Shown: positions 36,071 to 44,707, numbered from the stretch's first letter. The stretch is 64,000 nucleotides of DNA from Thalassolituus sp. UBA1087 (GCA_002314145.1 DCCG01000034.1:58585-122584); one strand, 5' to 3'. The notes: generated by a model from the sequence alone, not told the origin. Translations and numbers: made by a program.

Positions 36071-37296
36071 GATGGCTTATCCCCTTCGTCTGCATTTTCT
36101 TCACGGTCAAGCGTTTCCAGCAGCCGTTCTTTGGTAATGCTGCCAATGTATTCACCTTCTTTCACCACAGGAACCGGGTAGTCGGATTGCGCTACCGTGG
36201 TAATTAATTCCCGCACCGGTGTTTCTGCTTCCGCTGTGGTGGCCTCTTCAGCGGACGTTACATAATCTTCTACGGTGGAGGATGGCTTTTCTTTATCCAG
36301 TTCGCTCAGTGATGTCACACCGACAAACTGCTGATCGTCATCCACGACATAACCGTATTCAGCACCGCTTTCCGTCAGCTGTTGCATGGCATCCTTAACA
36401 CTGCTGCTGCTGTCGATGGTTACTTCCGGCTGAATTTCTGCCACATTACTGGCGGCATACACATTGGAAACATCCACGCCCCGGAAGAAAGATCTGACGT
36501 AATCATTGGCAGGATTTTCAAGAATATCGTTCGGCGTACCCACCTGCACCACTTCACCGTTCTGCATAATGGCAATGCGGTCGCCAATGCGCATGGCTTC
36601 ATCGAGATCATGGGAAATAAAGACAATGGTGCGGCGGTGTTCTGTCTGCAGTTTGACCAGTTCATCCTGCATTTCGGTGCGGATCAGAGGGTCCAGTGCG
36701 GAAAATGCTTCGTCCATCAACATAATGTCGGGGTCATTCGCCAGCGCCCTGGCCAGCCCTACCCGCTGCTGCATACCGCCGGACAGTTCATCCGGATAGG
36801 AATGGCCATGGGCCGAGAGACCTACCTGCTCCAGCGCTGCCTGGGCTTTGCTGCGACGTTCGCGTACAGGCTCACCGGACAATTCAAGACCGAATGCGGC
36901 ATTGTCAAGAACATTCATATGCGGCATCAGGGCAAATGACTGGAATACCATGCTGATTTTTTTCCGCCGCACTTCGCGCAGGTGTTTCTGATCAATTGCC
37001 GCGATATCTTCGCCATCAATCAGGACCTGGCCTCTCGTCGGTTCAATCAGCCGGTTCAGCAGCCGGACCAATGTGGACTTACCAGAGCCCGAGAGCCCCA
37101 TGATGACGAATATCTCGCCTTCCCGGATGGCCAGACTGGCGTCTTTAACCCCGACGGTCAGACCGGTCTGAGCAAAAATTTCGTCTTTATCAACACCCTG
37201 ATCAATCAGATCCAGTGCTGGCTGAGGGTTGTCGCCAAACACCTTAAACAGGTGCCGGACTTCAAGTTTGATGTTTTCCGGATCAGAAGTGGCCAT
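36067..37296 (-). CDS. proV: Glycine betaine ABC transporter ATP-binding protein ProV
   Basis: A 409-residue ATPase. Walker A is GLSGSGKST (about 63-71), signature ELSGGMQQRVGLARAL, Walker B DIMLMDEAFSALD, H-loop FISHDLDEAM. A C-terminal pair of CBS modules (about 280-400) senses ionic strength in this family. It heads the osmoprotectant importer operon proV-proW-proX. A TTGACA hexamer lies about 95 bases upstream on the coding strand (37392-37397), though the matching -10 is weak. Confidence 0.95.
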   Translation of the reverse strand: MATSDPENIKLEVRHLFKVFGDNPQPALDLIDQGVDKDEIFAQTGLTVGVKDASLAIREGEIFVIMGLSGSGKSTLVRLLNRLIEPTRGQVLIDGEDIAAIDQKHLREVRRKKISMVFQSFALMPHMNVLDNAAFGLELSGEPVRERRSKAQAALEQVGLSAHGHSYPDELSGGMQQRVGLARALANDPDIMLMDEAFSALDPLIRTEMQDELVKLQTEHRRTIVFISHDLDEAMRIGDRIAIMQNGEVVQVGTPNDILENPANDYVRSFFRGVDVSNVYAASNVAEIQPEVTIDSSSSVKDAMQQLTESGAEYGYVVDDDQQFVGVTSLSELDKEKPSSTVEDYVTSAEEATTAEAETPVRELITTVAQSDYPVPVVKEGEYIGSITKERLLETLDREENADEGDKPS

Positions 37297-37701
37297 GGAT
37301 CACTTATTTAGAACTGTAAATAAGTTTTACCATACCGGAGTTAGACGAAAGCTTCAAAGTCATCATGATCCAAAAGCGACAGACGACAGATTGTCAACAA
37401 AGGCCAATCTGAAAACCCCGCCACCACGGTATTGACAGCCATCTTCAATGCTGCGCACTTATCCAACAGGCGTCAAAAATCACATACTGAGCCCACTGAA
37501 ACACGCAACTACAGTGGGATTCAGGCCAACAAAACTATATTTAACACTATATTTTTGCCGGGTCTCATCTGGCAACCAGGTTCAAAGAACATCCAGCTTG
37601 TCTGTTTTATGATCAAACTAAGCCACTGGTACGGAATGTACCAGACGACAAAGGAATGCCTGCAGGTCTTTTTATGTGTCGTTTTTATCTGTTTTTAATC
37701 A
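37297..37701. other. proV upstream region
   Basis: About 400 bases without a gene, presumably including the osmotically controlled proV promoter (a TTGACA on the minus strand at 37392-37397). No other structure was recognised before the repeat cluster starting at 37702. Confidence 0.45.
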
Positions 37702-37932
37702 GGACAGTCATGGTAAGCATTATGTATAAGAAATATACAAACCGCCCGCTTCACATCGGAAGCAGGCTTCGTTATTTCTTATATGGACAGTCATGGTAAG
37801 TGCTTGCTTCTTACTTGCGTGGACTACTTGCGTGGACAGTCATGGTTATCGCTGTCATGGTAAGTTGAGTGTTCAGGGGACTACTTACGTGGAGACTACT
37901 TACGTTACTTACGTGGACAGTCATGGTTATCG
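37702..37932. repeat. Cluster of GGACAGTCATGGT repeats with a hairpin
   Basis: GGACAGTCATGGT occurs at 37702, 37785, 37834 and 37915, with a partial copy CTGTCATGGTAAG at 37852. Copies 1 and 2 continue as TAAG and copies 3 and 4 as TATCG. Between copies 1 and 2 lies a nested inverted repeat: outer arms TATAAGAAAT (37725-37734) / ATTTCTTATA (37774-37783), inner arms GCCCGCTTC (37744-37752) / GAAGCAGGC (37759-37767). Further short units TACTTGCGTGGA or TACTTACGTGGA are interspersed. The core GACAGTCAT also occurs at the ends of the transposase element 3 kb away, suggesting REP-like sequences moved by it. Confidence 0.75.
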
Positions 37933-37986
37933 TTATCGCTGATGGTGAGTGTCCAGGTGTCCCCCTGAGCATTCGCTGCAGATTAT

Positions 37987-38631
37987 TCACAGATAATGGC
38001 TGTTTATTACATCCGGAGTCTGTGAAACTGCCCTGCCCGGCCGCGTCAATAGTGCCAGTTCCATGGGCAGACTGAGCGCCGCTAACGTCAGTGCAATGTA
38101 CCCATTCAGTTCAAGCAGCTCTTCGTAAAAGCGGAACAGTTCAGGGCGGAAAATCTCTTTATCAAAGACCCCGCCGGCAATCAGACAGGCTGCAGATACA
38201 ACCAGGCGGAAGGATGTGCGGGTAAACAGCATGTCATGCACCAGCTGCCAGAGTTCAGACCAGTTCTTTTTAACCCGGCTCAACCATGGAATCCAGACAG
38301 CCAGCATAAGAATCCGAAAGCCTGTGCCGTCGGTCCAGTAAACCACCCAGTCAGGAGCGATATTCTTAAGACTCAGCTCCCTTAATAAAAAGCTCAGACT
38401 TAACAGCACAGACCCCAGGGTCAGCCAACGCAATACTCCAGTGCTCTGCTGTTTATAACTTAAAGCGAAAATACAACTGGCGATTGCCAGCCAAACCATT
38501 TGCGTGAGCTCCATCGGTGCATTTTCATCGTACATCCAATCGGCACCACCAAAGACCACCGCACCGATAAATACACCAGTCAGCAAACCGCCGGCGACGG
38601 TAAACAAACGCTCTGCAACTGAATTGTTCAT
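37987..38631 (-). CDS. Unknown multi-pass membrane protein
   Basis: A 214-residue protein with about five or six hydrophobic segments (VAGGLLTGVFIGAVVFGGAD, MVWLAIASCIFALSY, WLTLGSVLLSLSFLLREL, ILMLAVWIPWLSRV, LVVSAACLIAGGVFD, YIALTLAALSLPMELALL). No family recognised. Its C-terminal end reaches the repeat cluster. An inverted repeat lies 86 bases upstream of the start and may be its operator. Confidence 0.7.
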   Translation of the reverse strand: MNNSVAERLFTVAGGLLTGVFIGAVVFGGADWMYDENAPMELTQMVWLAIASCIFALSYKQQSTGVLRWLTLGSVLLSLSFLLRELSLKNIAPDWVVYWTDGTGFRILMLAVWIPWLSRVKKNWSELWQLVHDMLFTRTSFRLVVSAACLIAGGVFDKEIFRPELFRFYEELLELNGYIALTLAALSLPMELALLTRPGRAVSQTPDVINSHYL

Positions 38632-38685
38632 AAATAATCTCCGGACCAGATAATGGTGGAGAGCATAATTGGAGAGTTAACAACA

Positions 38686-38787
38686 ACGGAACAGGGAAAT
38701 TTACGACGGTTAATTACTTTGACGGAACAATGATAAAAGCCAGACACTACGCGGATTACATTCATATTAAAAAATGTTCCGTCAAAG
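38686..38787. promoter_or_regulatory. 13-bp perfect inverted repeat plus a third half-site
   Basis: CTTTGACGGAACA (38717-38729) and its exact reverse complement TGTTCCGTCAAAG (38775-38787) are separated by 45 bases. A third ACGGAACA lies at 38686-38693. They sit upstream of the membrane protein gene (start 38631) and downstream of the thioredoxin gene. They could be operator half-sites for a looping regulator, or a large hairpin. Confidence 0.45.
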
Positions 38788-38922
38788 GAACGATTTGTCA
38801 CATCTTTATGAGTTAATGGATGCGTATGAGGACCACCTCAAATAAATGGTTATTCGTATGCACTTTGTATAAATCGATACAGGGCCCGCAAGGGATAATT
38901 GCATGTACCGAAAAGGCTGAGG

Positions 38923-39258
38923 CTATAACCTAGGCCCGTCAGGCCTGATGTTTTCCAGCCATATACCAAGCTGAGATACCGACTGCACGCCCGCTCGCCG
39001 TTCAACTTCCTGACCCTGAAAGAACAGAATCAACGTTGGAATCGTCCGGATCGCATATTGAAAGCCTACCGCAGGGGCAGTTTGTGTATTCACTTTGGCA
39101 AATAACGCCTGATCAGCCAAAACATGGGCGGCTTCTTCAAACAGCGGCAACATCTGCCGACAGGGCTGGCACCAGTCAGCCCAGAAATCGACAATGACAG
39201 GCTTCTCTGCCGAACGGACAAACCGGGAAAAGGAGTTTTCATCCAGGTCAGTTATCAT
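38923..39258 (-). CDS. Thioredoxin-fold protein with WCQPC active site
   Basis: A 111-residue thioredoxin-domain protein. The active site is WCQPC (about 29-33, in DFWADWCQPCRQM) rather than WCGPC, and the cis-proline is in IRTIPTLILF. No signal peptide, so cytosolic. The Gly-to-Gln change should alter redox potential or partner choice. It resembles thioredoxin-like proteins of the TrxC/CnoX neighbourhood but lacks the zinc-binding N-terminus of TrxC. It is isolated in a gene-poor region. Confidence 0.88.
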   Translation of the reverse strand: MITDLDENSFSRFVRSAEKPVIVDFWADWCQPCRQMLPLFEEAAHVLADQALFAKVNTQTAPAVGFQYAIRTIPTLILFFQGQEVERRAGVQSVSQLGIWLENIRPDGPRL

Positions 39259-39671
39259 TTAATCACGCTCGCAGACTTCCAAACGTTATTCTGGCTTAAT
39301 AATTAAATTGGGTATAAACAGAGGATTATTATACCACCAAACACACTACATACACATATTGGCATGCAATTAACACCCGGCCAGAGGTAACCAGCGTTAA
39401 AAATAAACCTCCCTGGCACTCTTATTTTTATAGTCGTCATTAGTTTTAATAATGCACATCTGATATAGGGCTTTATCACCAGAGTAAAGCATTTTATCTC
39501 TTATCCGGCATTCAGATAGATAATAAAATCAGCCTGACGAAACATGCTATTGATGTGGTACGCCAGATATCGGTAGCCGCATCCGGAGATGCGATGCTAC
39601 CAGAAATGACCGTAACAGAAGATTAACAGAGGTCAGATAATCAAGGGTTAGCGGGTAACCTCATCCACAGG
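39259..39671. other. AT-rich intergenic region
   Basis: About 410 bases with no supported gene between the coiled-coil protein and the thioredoxin. It is AT-rich and holds the presumed thioredoxin promoter. No repeat or RNA motif was recognised. Confidence 0.4.
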
Positions 39672-40295
39672 CTATATCAGGTTTTTATTACTGTGGCGTG
39701 CGGGAGCAACCAGAGAAGCCATCTGAATTGCGATAACAATAAGAGTAATAATAACACCCTCATTCCATACACCCGCAGATTCCAGCCATGCAACCTCAGA
39801 CCTGAGATCATTATATTTTTTGCTGTGGATAACCAGCTCTTTCAACCTTAGGTTTTCCGCTAACAAGTCGCGATATTGCATGGCTTCGCCAGACAGATCC
39901 GCAATTAAATCAATCAGCGGTTTCTTCTCTCTGTCACCATAAAAAGCCGAACCTTTCGCTTTCTCGGTATCAACAACCTCCTTCAGCTCTTTAATAATGG
40001 ATTGCAAAGCATTAACCAGGTAGTTGCTACTGGCCTGCGCGTTCTCTTTTTCTGAGCGGTGAATTTGACGCTGACGGAAGTTCCCGACTTGACCTAAGCC
40101 TCTGACATTATTGGCACGGTAATCTGCAGACTGCTTAGCTGAGTCAACTCTTCCTGCTATTGATTTGAATCTCCGGACTATACCTGGCATATGAAGTTCC
40201 CAGTCAGCCACACTGCCGGAGCGAATCAATTCAATGGTCTTATCGCCCAGGTATTCTACTTCCTGTTTCGTTTGATATGGAGTATTGCTGCTCAT
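39672..40295 (-). CDS. Unknown coiled-coil protein with C-terminal membrane anchor
   Basis: A 207-residue protein, mostly charged and helical (for example SIIKELKEVVDTEKAKGSAF and YRDLLAENLRLKELVIHSKK), ending in one hydrophobic segment (GVIITLIVIAIQMASLVAPA) close to the C-terminus, so probably tail-anchored with the bulk in the cytosol. No family recognised. It stands alone beside the transposase element, in a region with few core genes. Confidence 0.6.
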   Translation of the reverse strand: MSSNTPYQTKQEVEYLGDKTIELIRSGSVADWELHMPGIVRRFKSIAGRVDSAKQSADYRANNVRGLGQVGNFRQRQIHRSEKENAQASSNYLVNALQSIIKELKEVVDTEKAKGSAFYGDREKKPLIDLIADLSGEAMQYRDLLAENLRLKELVIHSKKYNDLRSEVAWLESAGVWNEGVIITLIVIAIQMASLVAPARHSNKNLI

Positions 40296-40700
40296 CCTGT
40301 AATCTCCTGATCCGTTAATTCAATATAGTTTCGTTAATTCTTAGATAGTCCATGCACCGATAAACCAAAGTGTGAGATATAAAACCAACCTGTTGAGCAA
40401 TTCCTATTCTGGTCATACCAAATCCAAAAACTGTCTGACCAGTACTCATTGCTAACTCCGTTTACCAAAAACGCTGACTTACAGCGCACGATCAACCGTT
40501 ATTCAACGCATGACAATTTATACTAATAAAAACAATAATATTAATCTGAGAACCAGTTCCTGTGACACCCTGATCGGTCAAAAGAGGTAAGCAATGAATC
40601 AAACATTTAATACCGTATTAGACAATTACAGCACCACGAAAATATATTGACCCTTGTTTGCTGAAAAGCTTTTTTACCGAGACTCTTTTACTTTTAACGA
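40296..40700. other. Intergenic region left of the transposase element
   Basis: About 400 AT-rich bases without a supported gene. Its right end abuts the left arm of the element at 40701. Confidence 0.4.
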
Positions 40701-40787
40701 GACAGTCTTAATAAGAAAGATGACTGATTCCAAACGAAAACCAGCAGGTTATAGTCTGGATTAAACAATCTGCACAAGGAATGTGTC

Positions 40788-41792
40788 ATGCCCAAACCCA
40801 GGAAAGAACTGATATCTCTGGAGGCCACGCCTTACTATCACTGTACATCCCGCTGTGTTCGCAGAGCCTTTCTGTGCGGCAGTGATGAGAATGGCCGTAG
40901 CTTTGAGCACCGCCGAAACTGGATAGAAAACCTGATTCTGGACCAGGCTCAGATTTATGCGATAGATATCGCGGCATATGCCGTCATGTCTAATCACTTC
41001 CATGTGGTTTTGCATATCAGTAAAAACAAGGCCGAGGCCTGGTCAGCACAGGAGGTCATTGAACGTTGGAACCAGCTGTATAAGGGCACGGTCTGGACAA
41101 AGAAATTTCTGGATGGAGAAACGTTAACTGAAGCAGAAGAACAACTGGTATCCAGCTGTGTATCCAAATGGCGTGAACGCCTGATGTCAGTAAGTTGGTT
41201 TATGCGCCGTCTGAACGAAACCATCGCCCGCATGGCCAATGAAGAAGATAACTGCACAGGCCATTTCTGGGAAGGACGCTTTAAATCTCAGGCCTTATTG
41301 GATGAGAAAGCACTTGCCAGCTGCATGGCTTATGTCGACCTCAATCCAGTGCGAGCCGGTATGGCCAGAACACCGGAATCTTCGGACTTTACATCAGTAA
41401 AGACACGCTGCAGCAAAGCGAAAACATCTGTAAGCCCAAATCACCCATTCCAGCAGCCATCAGAACTGCTGAACTTCGCCGGCAACCCACGTCAGGATAT
41501 GCCGGACGGTATTCCCATGCGCCTGACAGACTACATTGACCTGGTCGACTGGACAGGTAAGCAAATCAGAGAGGACAAGCGCGGACACATTGACGCCACT
41601 CTGCCAGCAGCATTGGTCCGCCTGGGTATAGACCCGGAACACTGGTTATATATGGCTCAGAACTTTGAAAGTGAGTTTAAAGGGCTTGTTGGATCGGCCT
41701 ACGAACTTAAAACCAAGGTTAAGCATTTCTGTCATGGCAAAGTCCGGTTCAGAACATCAGGGTTACGATCCTGCCAAAAGCTTCTCAGTTAG
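40788..41792 (+). CDS. REP-associated tyrosine transposase-like protein (Y1/HUH, IS200-like)
   Basis: A 334-residue Y1 transposase-domain protein. The N-terminal domain (about 10-180) has YYHCTSRCVRRAFLCG, the metal-binding HUH motif in MSNHFHVVLH (His-Phe-His) and the C-terminal family signature CMAYVDLNPVRAGM, typical of REP-associated tyrosine transposases. A Tyr in a helix after the HUH motif would attack single-stranded DNA. About 150 extra residues form the C-terminus. AAGGA lies 8 bases before the ATG. Such enzymes act on hairpin REP sequences, and matching repeats are found nearby. Confidence 0.88.
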   Translation: MPKPRKELISLEATPYYHCTSRCVRRAFLCGSDENGRSFEHRRNWIENLILDQAQIYAIDIAAYAVMSNHFHVVLHISKNKAEAWSAQEVIERWNQLYKGTVWTKKFLDGETLTEAEEQLVSSCVSKWRERLMSVSWFMRRLNETIARMANEEDNCTGHFWEGRFKSQALLDEKALASCMAYVDLNPVRAGMARTPESSDFTSVKTRCSKAKTSVSPNHPFQQPSELLNFAGNPRQDMPDGIPMRLTDYIDLVDWTGKQIREDKRGHIDATLPAALVRLGIDPEHWLYMAQNFESEFKGLVGSAYELKTKVKHFCHGKVRFRTSGLRSCQKLLS

Positions 41793-41935
41793 CCTTATCT
41801 GATACTCAAATCTCGAAGATGCCTGAAAAGGCAGGGGGAGCTACGCTTTAAAACCTGTAAAAGCCGCTGAAAGCAGCACTTCGGCCAATTCCCGTCCCCA
41901 GAACACGCCGGACTCAGGATCATTCCCAATGTACG

Positions 41936-42049
41936 GTAACGCGATGCAAGAAAACTGATTCTATTCTCTTAGTATGACTGTCTTATTTATTAGTAACGCG
42001 ATGCAAGAAAACTGATTCTATTCTCTTAGTATGACTGTCTTATTTATTA
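41936..42049. repeat. Exact 57-bp tandem duplication
   Basis: The segment 41936-41992 is repeated without any change at 41993-42049. It starts GTAACGCGATGCAAGAAAAC and contains the right arm of the transposase element. It directly borders the end of the AT-rich four-gene operon, whose last stop codon is at 42060. Identity suggests a recent event. Confidence 0.95.
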
Positions 42050-42059
42050 ATATTCAGTG

Positions 42060-42968
42060 CTAAAAATCTATTGTAAATTTAACAACATTACCACTGGCTT
42101 GCCTTTCGACCGGTTCCTCGGAGTGGTTAGAAGACACACGCCAAACAGGCACGTTAGGGTACAATTCATGGGCAATAAAAACACTTATTGCACACACAAC
42201 CTTCGGTCCCAATGGAACTATAACTGGACGATAATCTGACTGAGCACTTAATACCAATGCTTTCATATCCACATATGTAGAATATGGATCCTCTACATCA
42301 TATACAAAAATGTCATTCGGCCCGGCGTCAGACAGAATCTCTTTATTATTATCACGCACAGCGATTTCAAATTCAGGATGAGAACTATGTGGGACCAGAA
42401 TAAAATGCCTACTCGCATCAAGATAATTAACCAATCCTAAGGCTTTATTCTTCTCATAACCCAACGACAAAACCAACGCAACCGGCCTCCCAAGATCACC
42501 CAAGACTCCACTATAATAATCATCTATCGCAGATATTTTTTTGACAGGAGTAGCACCAGCAGGCGGTGAAACATAAACCGAAGGGCTATACATTACAGTC
42601 AAAGCTGAACCGGCAGATAATTTACTAAATAGCAACTTCAAAACAGTTGCTATCCTCGCCCTTGTAAAAGCAGTAATATCAAATAAAACACTTTTTGCTT
42701 CACCCGAAGACAAGTTCTCTTCCAGAAATTTTTCAACATCGTCTAAAATGTTATTCTCACTTCTCTCAAGTATTTCACAATTGTTAGATTCAAAATACTT
42801 ACGATTATCTGCATAATAGAGATCGACTACATTTGTGTCATATCCAATTGCAATCTTGCAGCCACATTCAGAATATTTTTTAAAAACATGTGTTGAGCGA
42901 CTTTCATACCCCAATCCAAATATTGCAATATCAAACTGCTCAGCACTTGAACTCTTATTAAGCTTCAT
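42060..42968 (-). CDS. Unknown protein with two Rossmann-like halves, last gene of the island operon
   Basis: A 302-residue cytosolic protein of no family I recognise. It appears to consist of two alpha/beta halves. Each opens with a hydrophobic strand and the motif LGYE (residues about 19-22, FDIAIFGLGYESR; and 169-172, PVALVLSLGYEKN). Each later has a strand-helix pair (SVLFDITAFTRARIATVLKL; RPVIVPLGPKVVCAISVFIA). Such paired Rossmann-like folds are seen in nucleotide-sensing and NAD-linked proteins, but no catalytic motif is clear. Its ATG overlaps the ATPase stop (ATGA), indicating coupled translation and probably complex formation. The base composition is AT-rich like the whole operon. 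Confidence 0.65.
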   Translation of the reverse strand: MKLNKSSSAEQFDIAIFGLGYESRSTHVFKKYSECGCKIAIGYDTNVVDLYYADNRKYFESNNCEILERSENNILDDVEKFLEENLSSGEAKSVLFDITAFTRARIATVLKLLFSKLSAGSALTVMYSPSVYVSPPAGATPVKKISAIDDYYSGVLGDLGRPVALVLSLGYEKNKALGLVNYLDASRHFILVPHSSHPEFEIAVRDNNKEILSDAGPNDIFVYDVEDPYSTYVDMKALVLSAQSDYRPVIVPLGPKVVCAISVFIAHELYPNVPVWRVSSNHSEEPVERQASGNVVKFTIDF

Positions 42969-44707
42969 AATAAATCCATTTGTTGGCCAACATAAGCATT
43001 CTGAGCACCAGATGGCCTCACAATACCGGAAAGCTTTCCCATACCACTTTTTGTCATTAACAGTCTGTATCTATGGGACATTAGAAAAGATAATCTACAT
43101 CTAATTCCATCAAGACCATCTACTCCAAAATCGTGCTTTTCATCAACTGGCAATTGAACCAAAGCCCCAACATTAAGTGCAGCACCTACCGCCTCAGTAA
43201 AATCATGCGCATCCATCAAAAAGCTTAGATTAGGCTCTGGCACGAACTTATCACCAACTAATTGTGCAGAAAAATATTCGCCTATATGATTAACAAAATC
43301 GTATACCGTATCACCGACACTACAACCAGAGAGAGAAATACTACCAAAAAGTGCAGATTGCGATTCATATATTCGTTGCAAAGCCTCCCCTTGATCCGAC
43401 AATGCAATAACTGATTTATGCCTAATCACCCGAAGCAAACTATTTGCCAATGCAATAATTAAACGAGGGTTATATTCCATAGCTTTACACAAACCATCCA
43501 ACCCCAAATAGAATGGAGCTATACTTTTTCTAGATCGCCGACGATTATCGCTTCTAAAATAATCTCTAACCTGAGCTACAAACTTAACTTTCCTCAATGT
43601 CGGAGCCTTATCTCTGTCACCGTAATCCAACAATTTTTCAATCTTTATATCATTATCAATCAAATACTTACGAAAACCTTCATCCTTTTCCGAGAGTGAC
43701 GAGAAAACCTTCACAACATTAAGCTCAGGAACCCGCTCAAAATATTGCTCTACAGGTTTTTCAAAACCATTCGACAGAAAAACGTGTGAAATTAACTTTT
43801 TTGAAAATTCAAACGAATTAGCATTCAAGTCAGGAATCCTAATCAAGTCATAATCATGCTGAGGCATTGGCCTAGTAGGACCTGAACCGACATTTAAATT
43901 TTCATTATAGGGAGATAACGAAAGTTTATAAAAAACATCATCATAACCACCACGCATAGTTTCATATAGTGGAGCAATAATATAATCTGGGGCCAACTCT
44001 AACTCATCAAACAAAAAAACCCATTTATCACCTACACACTCAGTAGTTAAATTTATTAGCTTTACACTTGCTCCAATAATCGAGACTACATCCTGATGCA
44101 AAAATGGTTCCGTTCCTACAATACCCTCACCAGATACAACAGCATTTAGTTCATAATTCAAATCATATTTTTTCTTTGCCAAAGCGGAAATCAATCCCCT
44201 GACGGATAGTATTCTTGGTTTAAGCCTCCACAAATCAGCTAATTCTTTAATTAAAGTCGATTCATTAACATCATCCAAAACCAGCGTCTTAAATGCCTCT
44301 TTTGAAGAAAACCTATACCTTAAAGCGTCCCCTAAACACTCTAGTACGTGATATAAAAATAGTGCATTTGCCAAACCAAGTGCCCGTTGCCTCGTTTCAT
44401 CAACCACCAAGTTAGAAATACATTCATACTGCTGCTTCCAAAGTCGATCCGTTGGTATAAACACACCAGTATAATCAAGTTTTTTTCTTAACTCACAAGC
44501 TTCATCAGATGTCCATTCACCAACAGCCTCAACCTGAAGCATACGCATCAGTGTTGTTTTACCACTGCCCCGAGGACCAATAAGTAACGAGTGGGAAGGG
44601 GCTCCAAGTTTGTAATACGAGTCATTCGGAACAAAGGTTTTACAAACATCAAATACACTTAATGACCTAGCATTATAGGCGACATGAAATGACCCTTCAG
44701 ATTTCAT
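42965..44707 (-). CDS. AAA ATPase (ORC/Cdc6-like) of the island operon
   Basis: A 580-residue P-loop ATPase. Walker A is GPRGSGKTT (about 44-52) and Walker B VFLFDE (about 230-235), followed by LELAPDYII. The large body after it has basic helices (NRRRSRKSIAPFYLG) and a C-terminal domain ending in a short winged-helix-like block (FLMSHRYRLLMTKSGMGKL). The overall pattern is that of ORC/Cdc6-like AAA ATPases found in defence gene clusters. I start it at the ATG at 44707, which has GGAGG 9 bases upstream; the ATG at 44731 has none. Its start overlaps the phosphoesterase stop by 11 bases. Confidence 0.75.
   Translation of the reverse strand: MKSEGSFHVAYNARSLSVFDVCKTFVPNDSYYKLGAPSHSLLIGPRGSGKTTLMRMLQVEAVGEWTSDEACELRKKLDYTGVFIPTDRLWKQQYECISNLVVDETRQRALGLANALFLYHVLECLGDALRYRFSSKEAFKTLVLDDVNESTLIKELADLWRLKPRILSVRGLISALAKKKYDLNYELNAVVSGEGIVGTEPFLHQDVVSIIGASVKLINLTTECVGDKWVFLFDELELAPDYIIAPLYETMRGGYDDVFYKLSLSPYNENLNVGSGPTRPMPQHDYDLIRIPDLNANSFEFSKKLISHVFLSNGFEKPVEQYFERVPELNVVKVFSSLSEKDEGFRKYLIDNDIKIEKLLDYGDRDKAPTLRKVKFVAQVRDYFRSDNRRRSRKSIAPFYLGLDGLCKAMEYNPRLIIALANSLLRVIRHKSVIALSDQGEALQRIYESQSALFGSISLSGCSVGDTVYDFVNHIGEYFSAQLVGDKFVPEPNLSFLMDAHDFTEAVGAALNVGALVQLPVDEKHDFGVDGLDGIRCRLSFLMSHRYRLLMTKSGMGKLSGIVRPSGAQNAYVGQQMDLL

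Larger units (their letters stand above)
40701..42049 (+). mobile_element. RAYT/IS200-like element with imperfect inverted ends
   Basis: The HUH transposase gene is flanked by an 18-base sequence GACAGTCTTAATAAGAAA (40701-40718) and, inverted, TCTCTTAGTATGACTGTC (41965-41982). These match at 15 of 18 positions as inverted repeats. The right end occurs twice because of an exact 57-bp tandem duplication (second copy of the arm at 42022-42039). The shared core GACAGTCATnnTAAG also occurs in the repeat cluster at 37.7 kb. I infer a mobile unit of about 1.3 kb; boundaries are approximate. Confidence 0.6.

Noticed and set aside
37392..37397. TTGACA upstream of proV as a full promoter
   Set aside because: The -35 is perfect but no acceptable -10 lies at 16-18 bases, so it is only mentioned in the region entry.
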